Source of the DNA: Siphonodentalium dalli
Lineage: Eukaryota; Mollusca; Scaphopoda; Gadilida; Siphonodentaliidae
NCBI GenBank assembly: GCA_032622095.1
Contig: CP136061.1
Location: 191,274,369 to 191,338,368, forward strand
Length of the DNA: 64,000 nt
Reading direction: 5' to 3'
The number at the start of each line of letters is the position of its first letter. The stretch's first letter is position 1. A program made the position numbers and the translations under genes. Below are positions 34,465 to 45,940 of this stretch, one piece after another. The notes under the pieces are model-generated. The model was not told the DNA's origin. It did no database searches and worked only from the letters and a program-made list of their open reading frames with translations.

Positions 34465-35423
34465 ACTGATGGTTCTACTTTTCCCAACTCTCTTATTAGT
34501 GGAGCATCAGCTGTGATCTATCCATCCGGTATTCTTAGTGAACCCATAACTATCTCGGAAACCATTCACACTGATGGTTTCAACAATAGCGCTGAAATCA
34601 AGGGCATTCTTCTAGCATTAAAACACATAGAAATGACTCTAGAAGGTTCCAAATCAGCATCAATTAACACTGCGCACATATTATGTGACTCTCAATTGGC
34701 TATCACATCCATTTTCGAATTCAAACCTAGTGACAAATCTTATTCAATTATACGCGACTGCTGGCACACTATTCACCAATTGGAACTCCTCAAGCCATTA
34801 ATATCTATCAAGATTAAATGGACTAACAGTCATATTGGTGTTAAAGGCAACAAACTAGCCGATCAGGCTGCTAAAGAAGCAGCAAAAAAACACACACATT
34901 TCAAACAAGGACCTTGTACCATCGGACGGAAAATCTGTAACTTTAGGAATTCAAGTTGTTTGTATCTGAAGTCATTAAAAACAAATGGCAATTTAAATGG
35001 GATCTAAGTGAAACTGCCAGACATTCATACGACCTGTTTCCTTCCGTTCAACATGACTTTAAGGGTCTCCTGGCTAAGCAGCATCCTAACAGAAAGACTG
35101 AAATAATGATCAACAGAATCATTATTGGACATACATTACTTAATGCACACAAACACAAACTAGGCTTATCAGAATCTCCAAAATGTGCATGTGGTTATGC
35201 TGATACGGTACTATTAAACATTTCTTCTTTGACTGCCAGTTATATTCCACACAAAGAGAAGCCCTGTATAGTAACATTTCCTCTCTAAATGATAGAATAA
35301 TAGTTCGTGCTTCGAAGTCGCCTAGCAAGGCGCATTTAACAAGATATCGCCGTATAAATAGTGTTAACTGTTATATGTGGTGCGAGTCATTACTAGTAAA
35401 TATGGAAATAAAATATGCGTGAT
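34465..35423 (+). pseudogene. Non-LTR retrotransposon fragment: RNase H domain and C-terminal zinc knuckle
   Basis: The frame opens abruptly at 34465 with TDGST, the first RNase H strand with its catalytic Asp. It continues with AEIKGILLAL (catalytic Glu), ILCDSQLAI (Asp) and SHIGVKGNKLADQAAKEA (His and Asp), the full RNase H signature. A frame change near 34980 leads to LLAKQHPNRKTEIMINRIII and CACGY. A second change near 35205 leads to IKHFFFDCQLYSTQREAL, completing the Cys/His knuckle. This is the usual end of the polyprotein of I-, R1- or LOA-type retrotransposons with RNase H. The reverse transcriptase is missing, and the left boundary abuts an unrelated repeat, so this is a dead fragment. 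Confidence 0.9.
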
Positions 35424-35865
35424 AAGTCTCCAACGAGCACGAAAAATACTGGTCAAATAATGCGAAAACTAAATACGTGCAGATTCGGAACTGGGGCATG
35501 ATCAAACCGATGCGAACCCAAATGCTAACAGTTGACCGGAAGGGAACCGTGACATTTTCGGGTCATTTTAAGATTCATTTTTTGTGGCATACAAGTATAA
35601 TACTAAACTTACTTGTGGTTTGGGAGCTAGGAAATGTATGTATCTAACATTGAGCAACAGTATACTCAAGCGTAGCTTCCAGAATTGTGGTTAATCACTC
35701 GTGGAAATTGGTGGAATATTCCATTGAAAATGCACTTGGAAATAATGACTTTTGTAAACATGTAAAATAAACAAATCTTATCGCATAATACTCCATAAAA
35801 GCTACTGATTTGATACTAGTAATCATTGTAATTTGTGGAGTATGCATTGTGTGTTATATTCTACA
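35424..35865. other. Non-coding, no recognised feature
   Basis: Nothing convincing in either strand. Confidence 0.4.
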
Positions 35866-36366
35866 TTAAAGGTACTCAACCCGATAAAACTCCTCTCAAT
35901 TACTATTTCAATGGCTTCGGGGGTCAAAAATATGTGATTCGAGTCGAGGAAGTCACCCATCAAAGCTCAGATTTGTTAGATATCGATTTTAGAAATCTAT
36001 TATTTTTCATTATCGGGAATACTATCTGGCCCAGAACTCAGTCAAAATTGCGTTAAAATTACCACTTGATTTTAGAGTTATCCATCCTTGTCTGTTTGAA
36101 TAGATTTGGAGAACACATCCAGAGCAGATTACGGCTGCAGTTAGTAGTAGTACTAGTACTGATCTCGAGTTTATAACAAATTTCAAAAATCAATATCTAA
36201 TAACTCTGAGCTTTGTTTGATGGGTTCCTCGACTCGAATCAAATATTTTTTACCCCCAAAGCCAAAGAAATAGTAATATAGGACCCTCCGATCGGATTGT
36301 TGTTGTTGGAATCTGTTGTCGTGTTGAGATGGGGACCCTCTTTACGGGTTGATCGAGTACCTTTAA
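35866..36366. mobile_element. TTAA-flanked MITE of the AGGTACTCAA family (501 bp)
   Basis: The left end reads TTAAAGGTACTCAACCCGAT and the right end on the minus strand TTAAAGGTACTCGATCAACC. Subterminal parts (CACCCATCAAAGCTCAGA and its complement) pair across the element. Related to the palindromic copy at 41092-41578. Confidence 0.8.
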
Positions 36367-37002
36367 CTCACCTTTGTCGCTGTTTAATTCAAGTTTGGAG
36401 CCGACCCTGACATTTGTGACCGGAAGGGCGCCGAGACACGTGCGATTTCACGCTGGGTCGTCTGCAGATTGCGAACCGATTCTCGCGGGGCACATGACGC
36501 CCCGTGGTATTGCGATAATCGCCAATCAATTCTATTGCAATTTGCATCACATAATTTTTAAGTCTCCTAATGTCGCTGCAAGAAAGGAACTCCACTGTGG
36601 GAAGCCTGTGTTCATTTAGACCGTACCGACATGATATGGCTATTCGGATATATATACCTTTTCTCTATCTATTGGCTTGTCATTTTTGTTATTGTCTTCT
36701 ACGACAACCGAGTCAATAGTTGCCATTTGAATATCTATAAAAATATTCCAAATTCGACGCCGGTAAAAACGGAAGTTTGGTGAATTACCTCCCGTTTTAA
36801 TGGATCCTGAATACGGAATACCATTTTAGAATAACATCATAACATACCTTAGGTTATATTGCATGTCAGTGTGTCCAATTAAACATCTGACGAATTTATA
36901 TGTCAATTATCACATATGGCAACATGTATGTAATTAGATGTTTATTAAATACTAAAATAATTGGACACTGATTGGACCAGAACGTCTACCATTGGTCTTC
37001 CA
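36367..37002. other. Intergenic; possible minus-strand CpG-rich first exon
   Basis: The stretch 36370-36500 is locally richer in CpG (GGGCGCCGAGACACGTGCGA) and, on the minus strand, ends in AGCGACAAAG/GTGAGT, a good donor site. No conserved peptide is recognised, so a promoter-proximal non-coding exon is only a possibility. The rest is unremarkable. Confidence 0.25.
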
Positions 37003-37081
37003 CGGTGACGCGTTATGCAGTAGGTCCCTAGATTTGCGTAGGTCCCCGTAGGTCACTCAATTCGCGTAGGTCCCCGCGGTA

Positions 37082-37267
37082 ATGCAATATATAGTAGGTC
37101 TACATGATTTACCGATCCACGATACCCATGCGGAGTGTATGCGATGCTTCAAAGACTGCATCGAGTGTACGGGATGTAAATACTGGATACACTCAGCTTG
37201 TGTAACTGGCATGACCAAACAGTTGTTCAACGTTTGGTCGTCAGATTTCAGTTTGACTCCACCATAA
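37082..37267 (+). pseudogene. PHD-finger-like zinc-binding remnant in the MULE element
   Basis: The frame starts inside the left terminal repeat. It contains Cys19-x2-Cys22, Cys26, then CTGCKYWIHSAC, which is the Cys-x2-Cys-x2-Trp-x-His-x2-Cys core typical of PHD fingers. The final Cys pair expected downstream is missing, consistent with truncation by internal deletion. PHD or other zinc fingers are known accessories of some DNA transposon proteins; the role here is inferred. Confidence 0.5.
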
Positions 37268-37436
37268 ACGCTGTGCACATCAATGTGTCACCCACAATGT
37301 CATACGCCAATGCAGTCAAGCCAAAACCAACTCCAGAGAAACCAAAAACTTTTGCAAATGTTTCAATTGTTGTTCATGATGATTCTATCAATGTTTCTCC
37401 ATCATATTCAAGACATTAAGACAAACACCAAACCTG

Positions 37437-37862
37437 ATGGCAGATGGAAAATGGACGAACAATAACTGTGAATCGCTAAACCATATTCTGAAGCAGGCCG
37501 TTGAGTGGAAATCGAAACCTCTAGTGGAATTAGTGAAAATAATATACAATGTAGTTAAAGGTGAGTATGACGAATTAGAACGCAGTATTTTCGGTTTTGG
37601 ACAATTCAAACTCATAGAGCAGTTCCATAAATTTAAAGTTGCAGCTGATATATGGAACCAGAAATCGACTGAAGTTCGGCGACGACATTTTGAGAAATTC
37701 TTAAGACAAATCAGACCGACAAACGATAGACTGCAACAGACAACGGACGGACGGAGGATTGTTTTAACTGCGACGAATGGAGGGAAGAAGCCAGGACAGA
37801 CCAAACGAAAGTGTACAGCAAAAACATCATCTATTCCAAAAATTCCAAGGATCGGCGAGTAA
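37437..37862 (+). pseudogene. MULE-type transposase C-terminal fragment
   Basis: A 141-codon frame with TNNNCESLNHILKQAVEW near its start, matching the N-x-x-(C/A)ES(L/F)N element near the end of MULE transposase cores, followed by a basic tail (GGKKPGQTKRKC). The DDE catalytic part is absent. The true N-terminal side is out of frame upstream (near 37283-37465). It belongs to the 37003-38615 element and cannot be an active transposase by itself. Confidence 0.6.
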
Positions 37863-38114
37863 ACATTAGAATATCACATCCCATATCAAGACAATAAATA
37901 AACATAACTTACCTTGTACCATGAAAATTATATTTTGAATAAATATTTTTCAGCTCTCAAGTTCATTATTTCCCTCTACTTGTCAATTGGGTCTATAACA
38001 ACACCATTCTTTTCAGCTATTTTATACATGTACATATATATGTTTTATACCATTGCTTGTGCTCCATTGTTTTGTGCTGTCATTTACATATTATGTTATA
38101 AACGTTTTGTTGCA

Positions 38115-38338
38115 TGTTTTGAATTCAATAAACTATGAAAAATATCAAATTCTCCTATCTAACGCACCCATGCCCAATCAGTTATTCTCCAATTAATATC
38201 TGTCCACGAAGCCAGTAAGATAATCCTGTTTTGAATTCAATAAACTATGAAAAATATCAAATTCTCCTATCTAACGCACCCGTGCCCAATCAGTTATCCT
38301 CCAATTAATATCTGTCCACGAAGCCAGTAAGATAATCC
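38115..38338. repeat. 112 bp tandem duplication inside the MULE element
   Basis: Two adjacent copies beginning TGTTTTGAATTCAATAAACT and containing CTCCTATCTAACGCACCC and GTCCACGAAGCCAGTAAGAT, offset by 112 bases and nearly identical. Confidence 0.9.
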
Positions 38339-38615
38339 TCTTACTTTCCGGATCAGAAATCACGTAATTTTAGTTAGGCTTCATGATCGTCTAAGTATCA
38401 CTAAGCAAACAAACCCATCAGATTTCGGAAATTAATTATAAAAAACAAATTGCAAAGTAACATCTAACATGATCATTTAGTGGTATCAATCCATTTTATC
38501 AGTCAATAAATCATGTAAACCTACTATATATTGCATTACTGCGGGGATCTACGCGAATTGAGTGACATACGGGGACCTACGCAAATCTAGGGACCTACTG
38601 CATAACGCAGTACCC

Positions 38616-38918
38616 GTCTTCCATAGTATATGTCTATGTGGTGTGGACACGCGACGAATATCTGAACGTAAAATATTAAATGCAGATCGCAGCTTGGTTC
38701 TAGCAACATTTTCAAGTTTCGCCAAGTTTCTCCAACATCTTCAAGTTTTACTTGTAACTTATTATTTCACTAAATTATTGACATATTGTGGATGCAACTT
38801 TTCGCTATCGTGTTCATATTATATATGAAATGTTGTGCCCACACTGTGAGTGTGACTGTCACTGTCAGTGTCAGTGTCACTGGGAGTTGGAGTCTGTCAA
38901 GTGTGCTCCATCGAGTCT
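38616..38918. other. Non-coding, with GTCACTGTCAGTGTCAG-type repeats
   Basis: Short GTCACTG/CAGTGTC repeats near 38856-38882 form small hairpins. No gene is supported. Confidence 0.4.
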
Positions 38919-39523
38919 ATGGGAAGCCAAATTGACATTTAATATAATAGATAGTTTCGCTTAAGCTCAATAAGGAATCTCTAATTCGCGCTTAATCGCA
39001 ATTAAATATTTCCTTATTGCGCTTATAAGCGCAATTATAGATTTCCTTAACCCTTTACCCAACAGAACGGCCCTGTGCCAATGCATTCTCTTATATATAT
39101 GCGAGTCGACCATAGGTCGCCTCGCATATATAACAGAATGCATTGGCTTAACACATTAATTTTTTTTTTAGGCCAATGCATTCTCTTATATATGCGAGGC
39201 GACCTATGGTCGACTCGCATATATAAGAGAATGCATTGGCACAGGACATAACTGTAACCATCACAATGTGGTCAATGAGCCGGTTCCAATGATATCCATA
39301 TTTGTATGGTTTTATTGAGACAGACCCAAGATAATTTAGGCTGTTGCAGCTTTATTTGGCCGTTTTTGGCCGGTTTGTTGGGTAAAGGGTTAAGCGCTAT
39401 TAGATATTTCCTTATTGTGCTTAAGTGCAATTAGAGTTAAGGATCGTTAAGCGCAATTAGAGATTCCTTATTGCGCTTAACTTAGGTTCAATTATTTATT
39501 AAAAGTCAATTTGGCTTCCCATA
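38919..39523. mobile_element. TA-flanked MITE of GCTTAAGC palindromes (with nested TTAA MITE)
   Basis: The left end reads TATGGGAAGCCAAATTGACA and the right end on the minus strand TATGGGAAGCCAAATTGACT. The interior has many copies of GCGCTTAAGCGCAATTA and relatives. The TTAA element at 39047-39393 is inserted in one of the CTTAAGC palindromes. Outer TA suggests a Tc1/mariner-type target, by inference. Confidence 0.75.
39047..39393. mobile_element. TTAA-flanked MITE with twin hairpins, copy 2 (inverted)
   Basis: Same family as 18090-18489 in opposite orientation: left end TTAACCCTTTACCCAACAGA, right end on the minus strand TTAACCCTTTACCCAACAAA. Both internal hairpins are kept. The flanks TTTCC and GCGCTATT join through a single TTAA as in the surrounding palindromic repeat. 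Confidence 0.85.
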
Positions 39524-39624
39524 GGAGTCAGAATCAGATCACAGTATTCACACTCATTTAATATAATAGATAATTGCAGTTAAGCGCAATAAGGAATATC
39601 TAATTGCGCGCTTAAGCGCAATAA

Positions 39625-40389
39625 TATGGGAGGCCTTTTTCACATTTATTATTTATTTACGCTTTAGCGTAAATCATTTGCGCTTAAGCGCAAATCATTT
39701 GCGTGGCAAATAGATCATATTTGCGCTTAAGCGCAAATAAAAATTAATATTCATTGATTCCCCCCTGAATTAATTTTAAATGGCACAGGCCTCAACACAT
39801 CACTCAAGTCTATATAGGTCCACCATATGAGGGAATCAATCCCCCAGTAACCCCTAGATCCCTTTTATGACATGGAAATGGTATAGATCTGTGCAGGATA
39901 TGTCTCATTTATAAAATATACTTGATCTCTGTGATGGAGACACAAATTCTTAGGGACAGGGATGCTGATAATATGAAAATAGGGTTTTTACCCCCTATTT
40001 CAAGTCAATAAGTACACCATATGCAGGAAGCAAGCCCCCCAGTAACCCTTAATTCCCTTTTTATGGCCATGGACATGGTATATATCTGTGCAGGAGATAT
40101 CCCTTTAATAAAATATACTAGAGCTCTGGGAGTGAGACACCAATTCCTGGGACACCAGGGACAGAGATGCTGATATGCATATGGAAATTATGTTTTTTCT
40201 TCAAATTTGAGTCTGTATGGGGCTATTACTATGGGCCCATCATAATATACTATGAAATGGACTCAATCATTCACAATCAGTGGGAAGGAAGGGAGTGTTA
40301 GGTATTTGCGCTTAAGCACAAATAAATTGATAGACACATATTTGCGCTTAAGCGCAAATAAATAATAAATGTGAAAAGGGCCTCCCATA
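39625..40389. mobile_element. TA-flanked foldback element, TGGGAGGCC family (765 bp)
   Basis: Left TATGGGAGGCCTTTTTCACA and right, on the minus strand, TATGGGAGGCCCTTTTCACA. Adjacent to each end lie repeats of TTTGCGCTTAAGCGCAAATA. The middle holds two diverged tandem blocks (near 39800 and 40010: CACCATATGAGGGAATCAAT and CACCATATGCAGGAAGCAAG). No coding capacity. Confidence 0.8.
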
Positions 40390-41091
40390 CAATAAGAGAT
40401 TCCTTAATGTGCTTAAGCGCAATTAGCTATTCCTTATTGAGCTTAAGAGCAATTAAATATTTCCTTATTGCGCTTAAGTGCAATTAGAGATTCCCTTATT
40501 GCGCTTAAGCGCAATTAGAGATTGCTTATTGCACTTAATCTCAATTATTTATTAAATGTCAATTTGGCTTCCCATAGGAGTCAGAATCAGATCACAGTAT
40601 GCGCACTCACAGACACAGTGTCACACTCACACAGTTAATACTATTACTTGACATAATTTATGACAAAAAGTCCCTATAAAATAAGGTTTTAATTGAATTT
40701 CTAAAGCGTAAATGCATAATTCACTTATGCTCAATGTTAATTGTTATTGCATTTACGCTTAAACGTAATATAATTATGTCTCTATTACGCTTAAGCCATC
40801 ACTGGCATAAGTGTAATTTTGACTTATGATTAAGCGTAATTTTATTAATGAAAAACTATGAAGCTTAGGCATAAGTGAATTATTATATGCTTTAAGTGTA
40901 AATCATTTACACTTACTGACTTAGCCTTAATCGTAATTATATAAAGCTAATAAATGTGAAAACAGCTAGCCTCCCATAACCAGAGACATTTTTTTTACAT
41001 TTAATATTATGCAAAAGCGCACTAGTATATTATTTGAATTGGAGCACAATTGAGATAACAGTGTTTAACATGTGTGCCCAAATGCTATAAC
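40390..41091. repeat. Further GCTTAAGC palindrome repeats
   Basis: Continues with GCTTAAGCGCAATTAG-type units to about 40560, an end reading GTCAATTTGGCTTCCCATAG, then a second variant based on TTACGCTTAAGCGTAAT (40690-40970) ending AATGTGAAAACAGCTAGCCT. The stretch at 40664-40690 (TTTATGACAAAAAGTCCCTA) is the unoccupied relative of the 42065-46027 insertion site. Confidence 0.6.
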
Positions 41092-41578
41092 TTAAAGGTA
41101 CTCAATCCGATCAGACGCTCCTAAATTACTATTTCTTTGGCTTCGTGGGTAAAAAATATTTGATTCAAGTCGCGGAAGACACCCATCAAAGCTCAGAGTG
41201 ATTAGATATCGATGTTTGAAATGTGCTGTTTCTGTTGTTTGTGGCCAAATCTTTTCGAGGACCACGTGCTAAAAATGGACAAATTGCGGTTGTAAGATGG
41301 ATAACTCTAAAATCAAGTGTTTACTATTAACAATAATAACCACTTGATTTTAGAGTTATCCATCTTACAACCGCAATTTGTCCGTTTTTAGCACGTGGTC
41401 CTCGAAAAGATTGGGCCACAAACAATAGAAACAGCACATTTCAAACATCGATATCTAATCACTCTGAGCTTTGACGGGTGGGTTCCTTGACTCAAATCAA
41501 ATTTTTTTTACCCCCGAAGCCAAAGAAATAGTAATTTAGGAGCGTCTGATCGAATTGAGTACCTTTACGCGAGATCTC
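41092..41578. mobile_element. TTAA-type MITE, one long palindrome (487 bp)
   Basis: The left end reads TTAAAGGTACTCAATCCGAT. The right end on the minus strand reads TAAAGGTACTCAATTCGATC, with the outer TTAA changed to TTAC. The arms pair across nearly the whole length around a centre near 41335 (for example TAGAGTTATCCATCTTACAA at 41351 and its complement near 41293). Same family as 35866-36366. Confidence 0.85.
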
Positions 41579-41595
41579 TGAGTCATGGCCATATT

Positions 41596-41794
41596 GTATT
41601 CATCCAGCCCCGTTCCATGCATGTTTCAGAGATTCATCCAGCACCCGTTCCATGGTTTTAGTGCTACAGGTCAAATTTCTGGAGTAGCATTTCCATATAT
41701 GAAGCTTTTGAATATTCATGGCTTCTACATGTTACTCCAGAACATAGACATGTAGCACTAAAACCATGGAACCGGGCTTGATCCAATATGGCCG
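41596..41794. repeat. Imperfect ~200 bp hairpin
   Basis: GGCCATATTG at the left pairs with CAATATGGCC at the right; CCATGGTTTTAGTGCTACAG pairs with TGTAGCACTAAAACCATGG. A foldback element of unknown class. It is followed by a CCTCCCATAA end of the TGGGAGGCC family near 41875. Confidence 0.7.
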
Positions 41795-43699
41795 CAAGTT
41801 AGTGACAGCTAGGGCATTATACACATGTAGCATTATGCTTAAGCATAATTAACTATTAAATGTGAATTTGGCCTCCCATAAGTTGTACCTTTAACTTATT
41901 ATTTCACTATTGACATAATATTGTGGATGCAACTTATCGATCATGTTCCTATTATATATGAAATGTTGTGCCCCGTCATTGACATCACTCAGAATCAGAT
42001 CACACTCACACTCACAGTGATGGTGTCACACTCACACAGTTAATACTGGACATAGTTTATGTAATTAGTCCAGGAGATCGGGAGGTAGTGTTGCTCATAT
42101 TGACGGACAAGCTGCGACCATGTTATTTTTAATGTTTTAGGTATGTTAATGAAGAAAAATTATGATAGCAAGAACAAATTTGTAGCCTTTGGTTTTTGCG
42201 ATTTTTTGGGCATTTTTCTACGTTTTTAGCCCAAAATTTTCATTTTTTTTTTTTCAATTTGTAACCATTTCATTTTAGTATGATTTTGGTGATTAAGTTG
42301 AATAGTAATTGTGTTAATAATGTTAAATAACTAATCGTGCTAAAACAAATTGAAGACTTTTTTATTTTTTTATTTTTTTTTACCATTTAAAAATAAAAAT
42401 TTATGCAAAATCGTCCAAATTGCAACCATTTCATCTTAGTATGATTTTAATGGTTAAATTCGCCATTAGTTATTTTAATAGTGTTAAATAATTTACAACT
42501 TGTCTTCTACAATGTTTTTAAATGGATTTAAGAAGGTTTCTACTTGTTTTCTAAGTTGAGGGGGGGTCTAATTCAAATGCAATTAAACATTGTACTGTTC
42601 AAAATTAGATCAATTTCTTAAGGCGTATGGTAGATATACGTAACTAGTTTTAAAAACTTATGCATATGCCTTTCTATCATGTGCGTTATGCACGCGAGTC
42701 GGATTTTACAAATTAAATTATGATGAAAAATCCTGAATTTAGGGTGTGATCACATTTATGGTCATAATATTCCCATTAGAGAGTGGATGGACATGGGGCA
42801 TGCGACACTGTGCAGCACTGTGCAGTATTATGTATATGACAAGCATGACATGAGACATTAGTATCTTTCTACTAAACTGTGCTTCCAGAGTTATCAGGAA
42901 TAGAGTATCGGTGTTATTTCTTACCCAAATAAATTTTAAAATGGGGTATGTGGGTTAAAGGACCAATGGGAGATAATAGGATGTCCAATGACTCCTATAT
43001 TTCTATCGTATCACAGTAAAGCTGTTTTTGTAAAATTGGGGCGGTTTACACGATCAAAGTTCGATTTTCTTTACAATATGCTCCAAGCAACGAATTATAT
43101 AGAGTTACGCTTCTTGAAGTTGTGTAGGGAAACTCGAGTCAGCATAACAAAAAATCTGGCTGCTGATTGGTTGATTATCATTGAGGGAAATATGGAAGGG
43201 GTCCTGATATTTTTATGCTGCTGATTTATGTGCAGTAAATGGGGCAGTTGTAGAAATGCAAGATTATCGTTTGAAAAAAAATACCGAAAAGGGCGCGTTT
43301 GTTGTCACATACTGGTGCAACGGATGACGTTCTAAGGAAAAATTGACCACTTGAAGTTCAGATAGGCTTAACCCATGGCCGGAGGGACTTTTAGTTAACA
43401 CTGTCATCTATGGAAAATAATTAGGTGTTTGTAACCTATAGATACGAAGCTTCGGTACATTTATTATTATTCATATATTACTATATTTAAATCAGATGTA
43501 TGCATACAGTCAGCGTCGAAACAAAAACACGAATGTACCGATTATTCGTGACATTCAAGTTAAATGTTCAATAATAGAAAGTTATACTCAAGGTGTAGCG
43601 TTATTAATAACAGTATACAGCAATATCGAAATAAGAAGAATCATGTGGCCCTGGGTACTTATCCCCCAGCGCTGTGGCAAAAAAATTGACAATGTATTC

Positions 43700-44815
43700 T
43701 TAAACCCAAACCTGTGGCGGTTTTTCATCCAATGTACCGAAGCTTCGTGCCATGTATCGAAGCTTGGTGACGTGTCAGAACTCCAGGAATATACCACCAC
43801 AGGACATCATATGGCACCGATAACAAACGTTGAATGGTGACCAGAAACCCGGATATTATTAATTTCAGATCATAATTAGCATCGATATTAACCCATCGAG
43901 GAATATGTACACGTACCGTCAAATGGCATCAAACGTTGAATGGTCACCATAAACTTCGATATCAGTCATTTCAGATCGTAACTATCATAGAAATATATAT
44001 TAATCCATGGTGTAATTATGTCATAATGACACACTATATTACACCCACCCCTATATAACTGCTCCCTCTCTGACACGGTTACATGTAAGAAGATTATCGA
44101 TGTCTACTTAATGAGACTATACAGTTCCGTCAAAATCTGGTGAAAAATGTGACCTCGCATCGTTAACCCCAAATCTGTGGCGATTTTTCATCCAATTTTA
44201 CGAAGCTTCGTGACACGTACCGTCAAATGGCATCAAACGTTGAATGGTCACCATAAACTTCGATATCAGTCATTTCAGATCGTAACTATCATAGAAATAT
44301 ATATTAATCCATGGTGTAATTATGTCAAAATGACACACTATATTACACCCACCCTATATAACTGCTTTACTTCAGCCCTGACACAGTGCTACATACAAGA
44401 CGTTTATCCATGTCTACTTAATGAAAGTATATAGTTATGTCGAAATCTGGCGAAAAATGTGACCTTGCATCATTAACCCCAAATCTGTGGCGGTTTTTCA
44501 TCCTATGTACTGAAGCTTCGTGACATGTAGCGAAGCTTCGTGACATGTCAGAACTCCAAGAATATACCCATCGGGACATCAAATGGTATCAAACGTTGAA
44601 TGGTCACCAGAAATCTCGATATTAGTCACTTCAGACCATAATTAGCATAGCATTATATATTAACCCATCGAGAAATACGTCAACATGACACACTCTATTA
44701 CACCCACTCCTATATAACTGCGTCCTCCCTGACACAGGCTGCATATAAAAAGTTTATCCATGTCTACTTAATGAGAGTATACAGTTCTGTCAAAAGCGGG
44801 CGAACAATTTGGTCT
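43700..44815. repeat. Tandem array, period ~305-311 bp, about 3.5 units
   Basis: The phrase CCCAAATCTGTGGCGGTTTTTCATCC or a close variant recurs at about 43707, 44168 and 44479. GGCATCAAACGTTGAATGGT recurs at about 43925 and 44229 with more than 100 following bases nearly identical. Units also carry GAAGCTTCGTGACATGT and TAACTGCTCCCTC-type sequence. The small ORFs change frame from unit to unit. Confidence 0.85.
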
Positions 44816-45940
44816 ACAAATACCACAGTGTGACACATTTAAGATAGACCAAAAACAATAAACACCTTTCAACCCAAAGATAGTTACATTTTAATTGAAA
44901 AAATAGTCCAAACATGAAAAGTTAATTTTTGCCGATATTTAAGTCAAGTTTTTGAGAGAAAAGTCCAATATTTTTTGTGATGTCAGTGGTGACAATAGTA
45001 ACAATTAACCATGGTACATCAGACATGTTAGTATTCAATGTATAGAAGGCAGAATAGCCAATTGTGTACATCATCCACAACTTGTAATCGATTGCAGGAC
45101 ATGCTGGGGCAATATTTACCATTTTCCATATTTTGGCGGCCATTTTGGCAGCCATTTTGAGCCAAAGTAAGAATTATGGGTCCATTGAGTTGGAATATTC
45201 ATAGGTAATCATGTGCATCACTTACATTACAAAGTTATGTTCATTTCTTGTTAAAATATAACTAGAATCCCAATTGTGATGTTTTTGTGTGAAATATTAT
45301 ACCGCATTCTGTAAATTCGTATTTTTGAGGGAACGGAAGGGGTTAGGACCCCAAAAAGTGCATATTGAATTGCCCCGATGATCAGTTAATATACAAAATA
45401 CAAAATAAAGTCACATTACTCAACTAGTTCCAAACAGCATGAATCGATCTAGAAGATATTTGTAAAAAAAAGTAATATTTTAAACTTCCGGTGGCCATTT
45501 TGGTGGCCATCTTGGATAGTGAGTTTCAATTTTGCCCCAAAAAAGTTACATTATGTCTTACCTTCACAAAAATATATACATTTGTTTACATTTTACAAGA
45601 TTTTTACCGCTATCATTTGCATAAAACTGACTTAGAGTCTGGTCTGAAAAACAGCGGCCATGATGGACGCCATTTTGTCTGGAGTCTATATGGCCACTTT
45701 TTTTTCTTGTTAACATTGCTTAAAAGTTGAAGGACATAATAAGGAACAAAATGAGTGGGGAGAAGTTAAGTCCCAAGGGGTGCAATGGTACCAATATTAG
45801 CTCTCTGAATACTAGTAGTACTATGACGTCGCCAGAAAATTCTTCTATTTTCGGTCGTCGGGTAGGTCAATAAAAACATGTTTTTCGCCAATTAAGCTAC
45901 AAATTCACCACTGCTATCATGGATTTTCGTAATCTACATA
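44816..45940. other. Non-coding interior of the 4 kb element
   Basis: Contains several GCCATTTTGG/CGGCCATGATGG phrases but no clear tandem register and no recognised protein. Confidence 0.4.

Larger units (their letters stand above)
37003..38615. mobile_element. Mutator-like (MULE) DNA transposon, internally deleted, 1.6 kb
   Basis: Terminal inverted repeats at 37010-37098 and 38520-38608 match at 86 of 89 positions (GCGTTATGCAGTAGGTCCCT at the outer edge). The direct repeat GTCTTCCA lies immediately outside (36995-37002 and 38616-38623), giving an 8 bp target duplication. The interior encodes a PHD-finger-like remnant (37082-37267) and a MULE-type transposase C-terminal segment (37437-37862), with frame breaks between. 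Long terminal repeats and the transposase piece fit Mutator-like elements; 8-9 bp duplications are within their usual range. It looks like a deletion derivative of an autonomous element. Confidence 0.82.

Noticed and set aside
43496-43840. 114-codon ORF as a transposase of the 4 kb element
   Set aside because: It overlaps the ~305 bp tandem units, lacks any recognisable catalytic motif and is not maintained between units.
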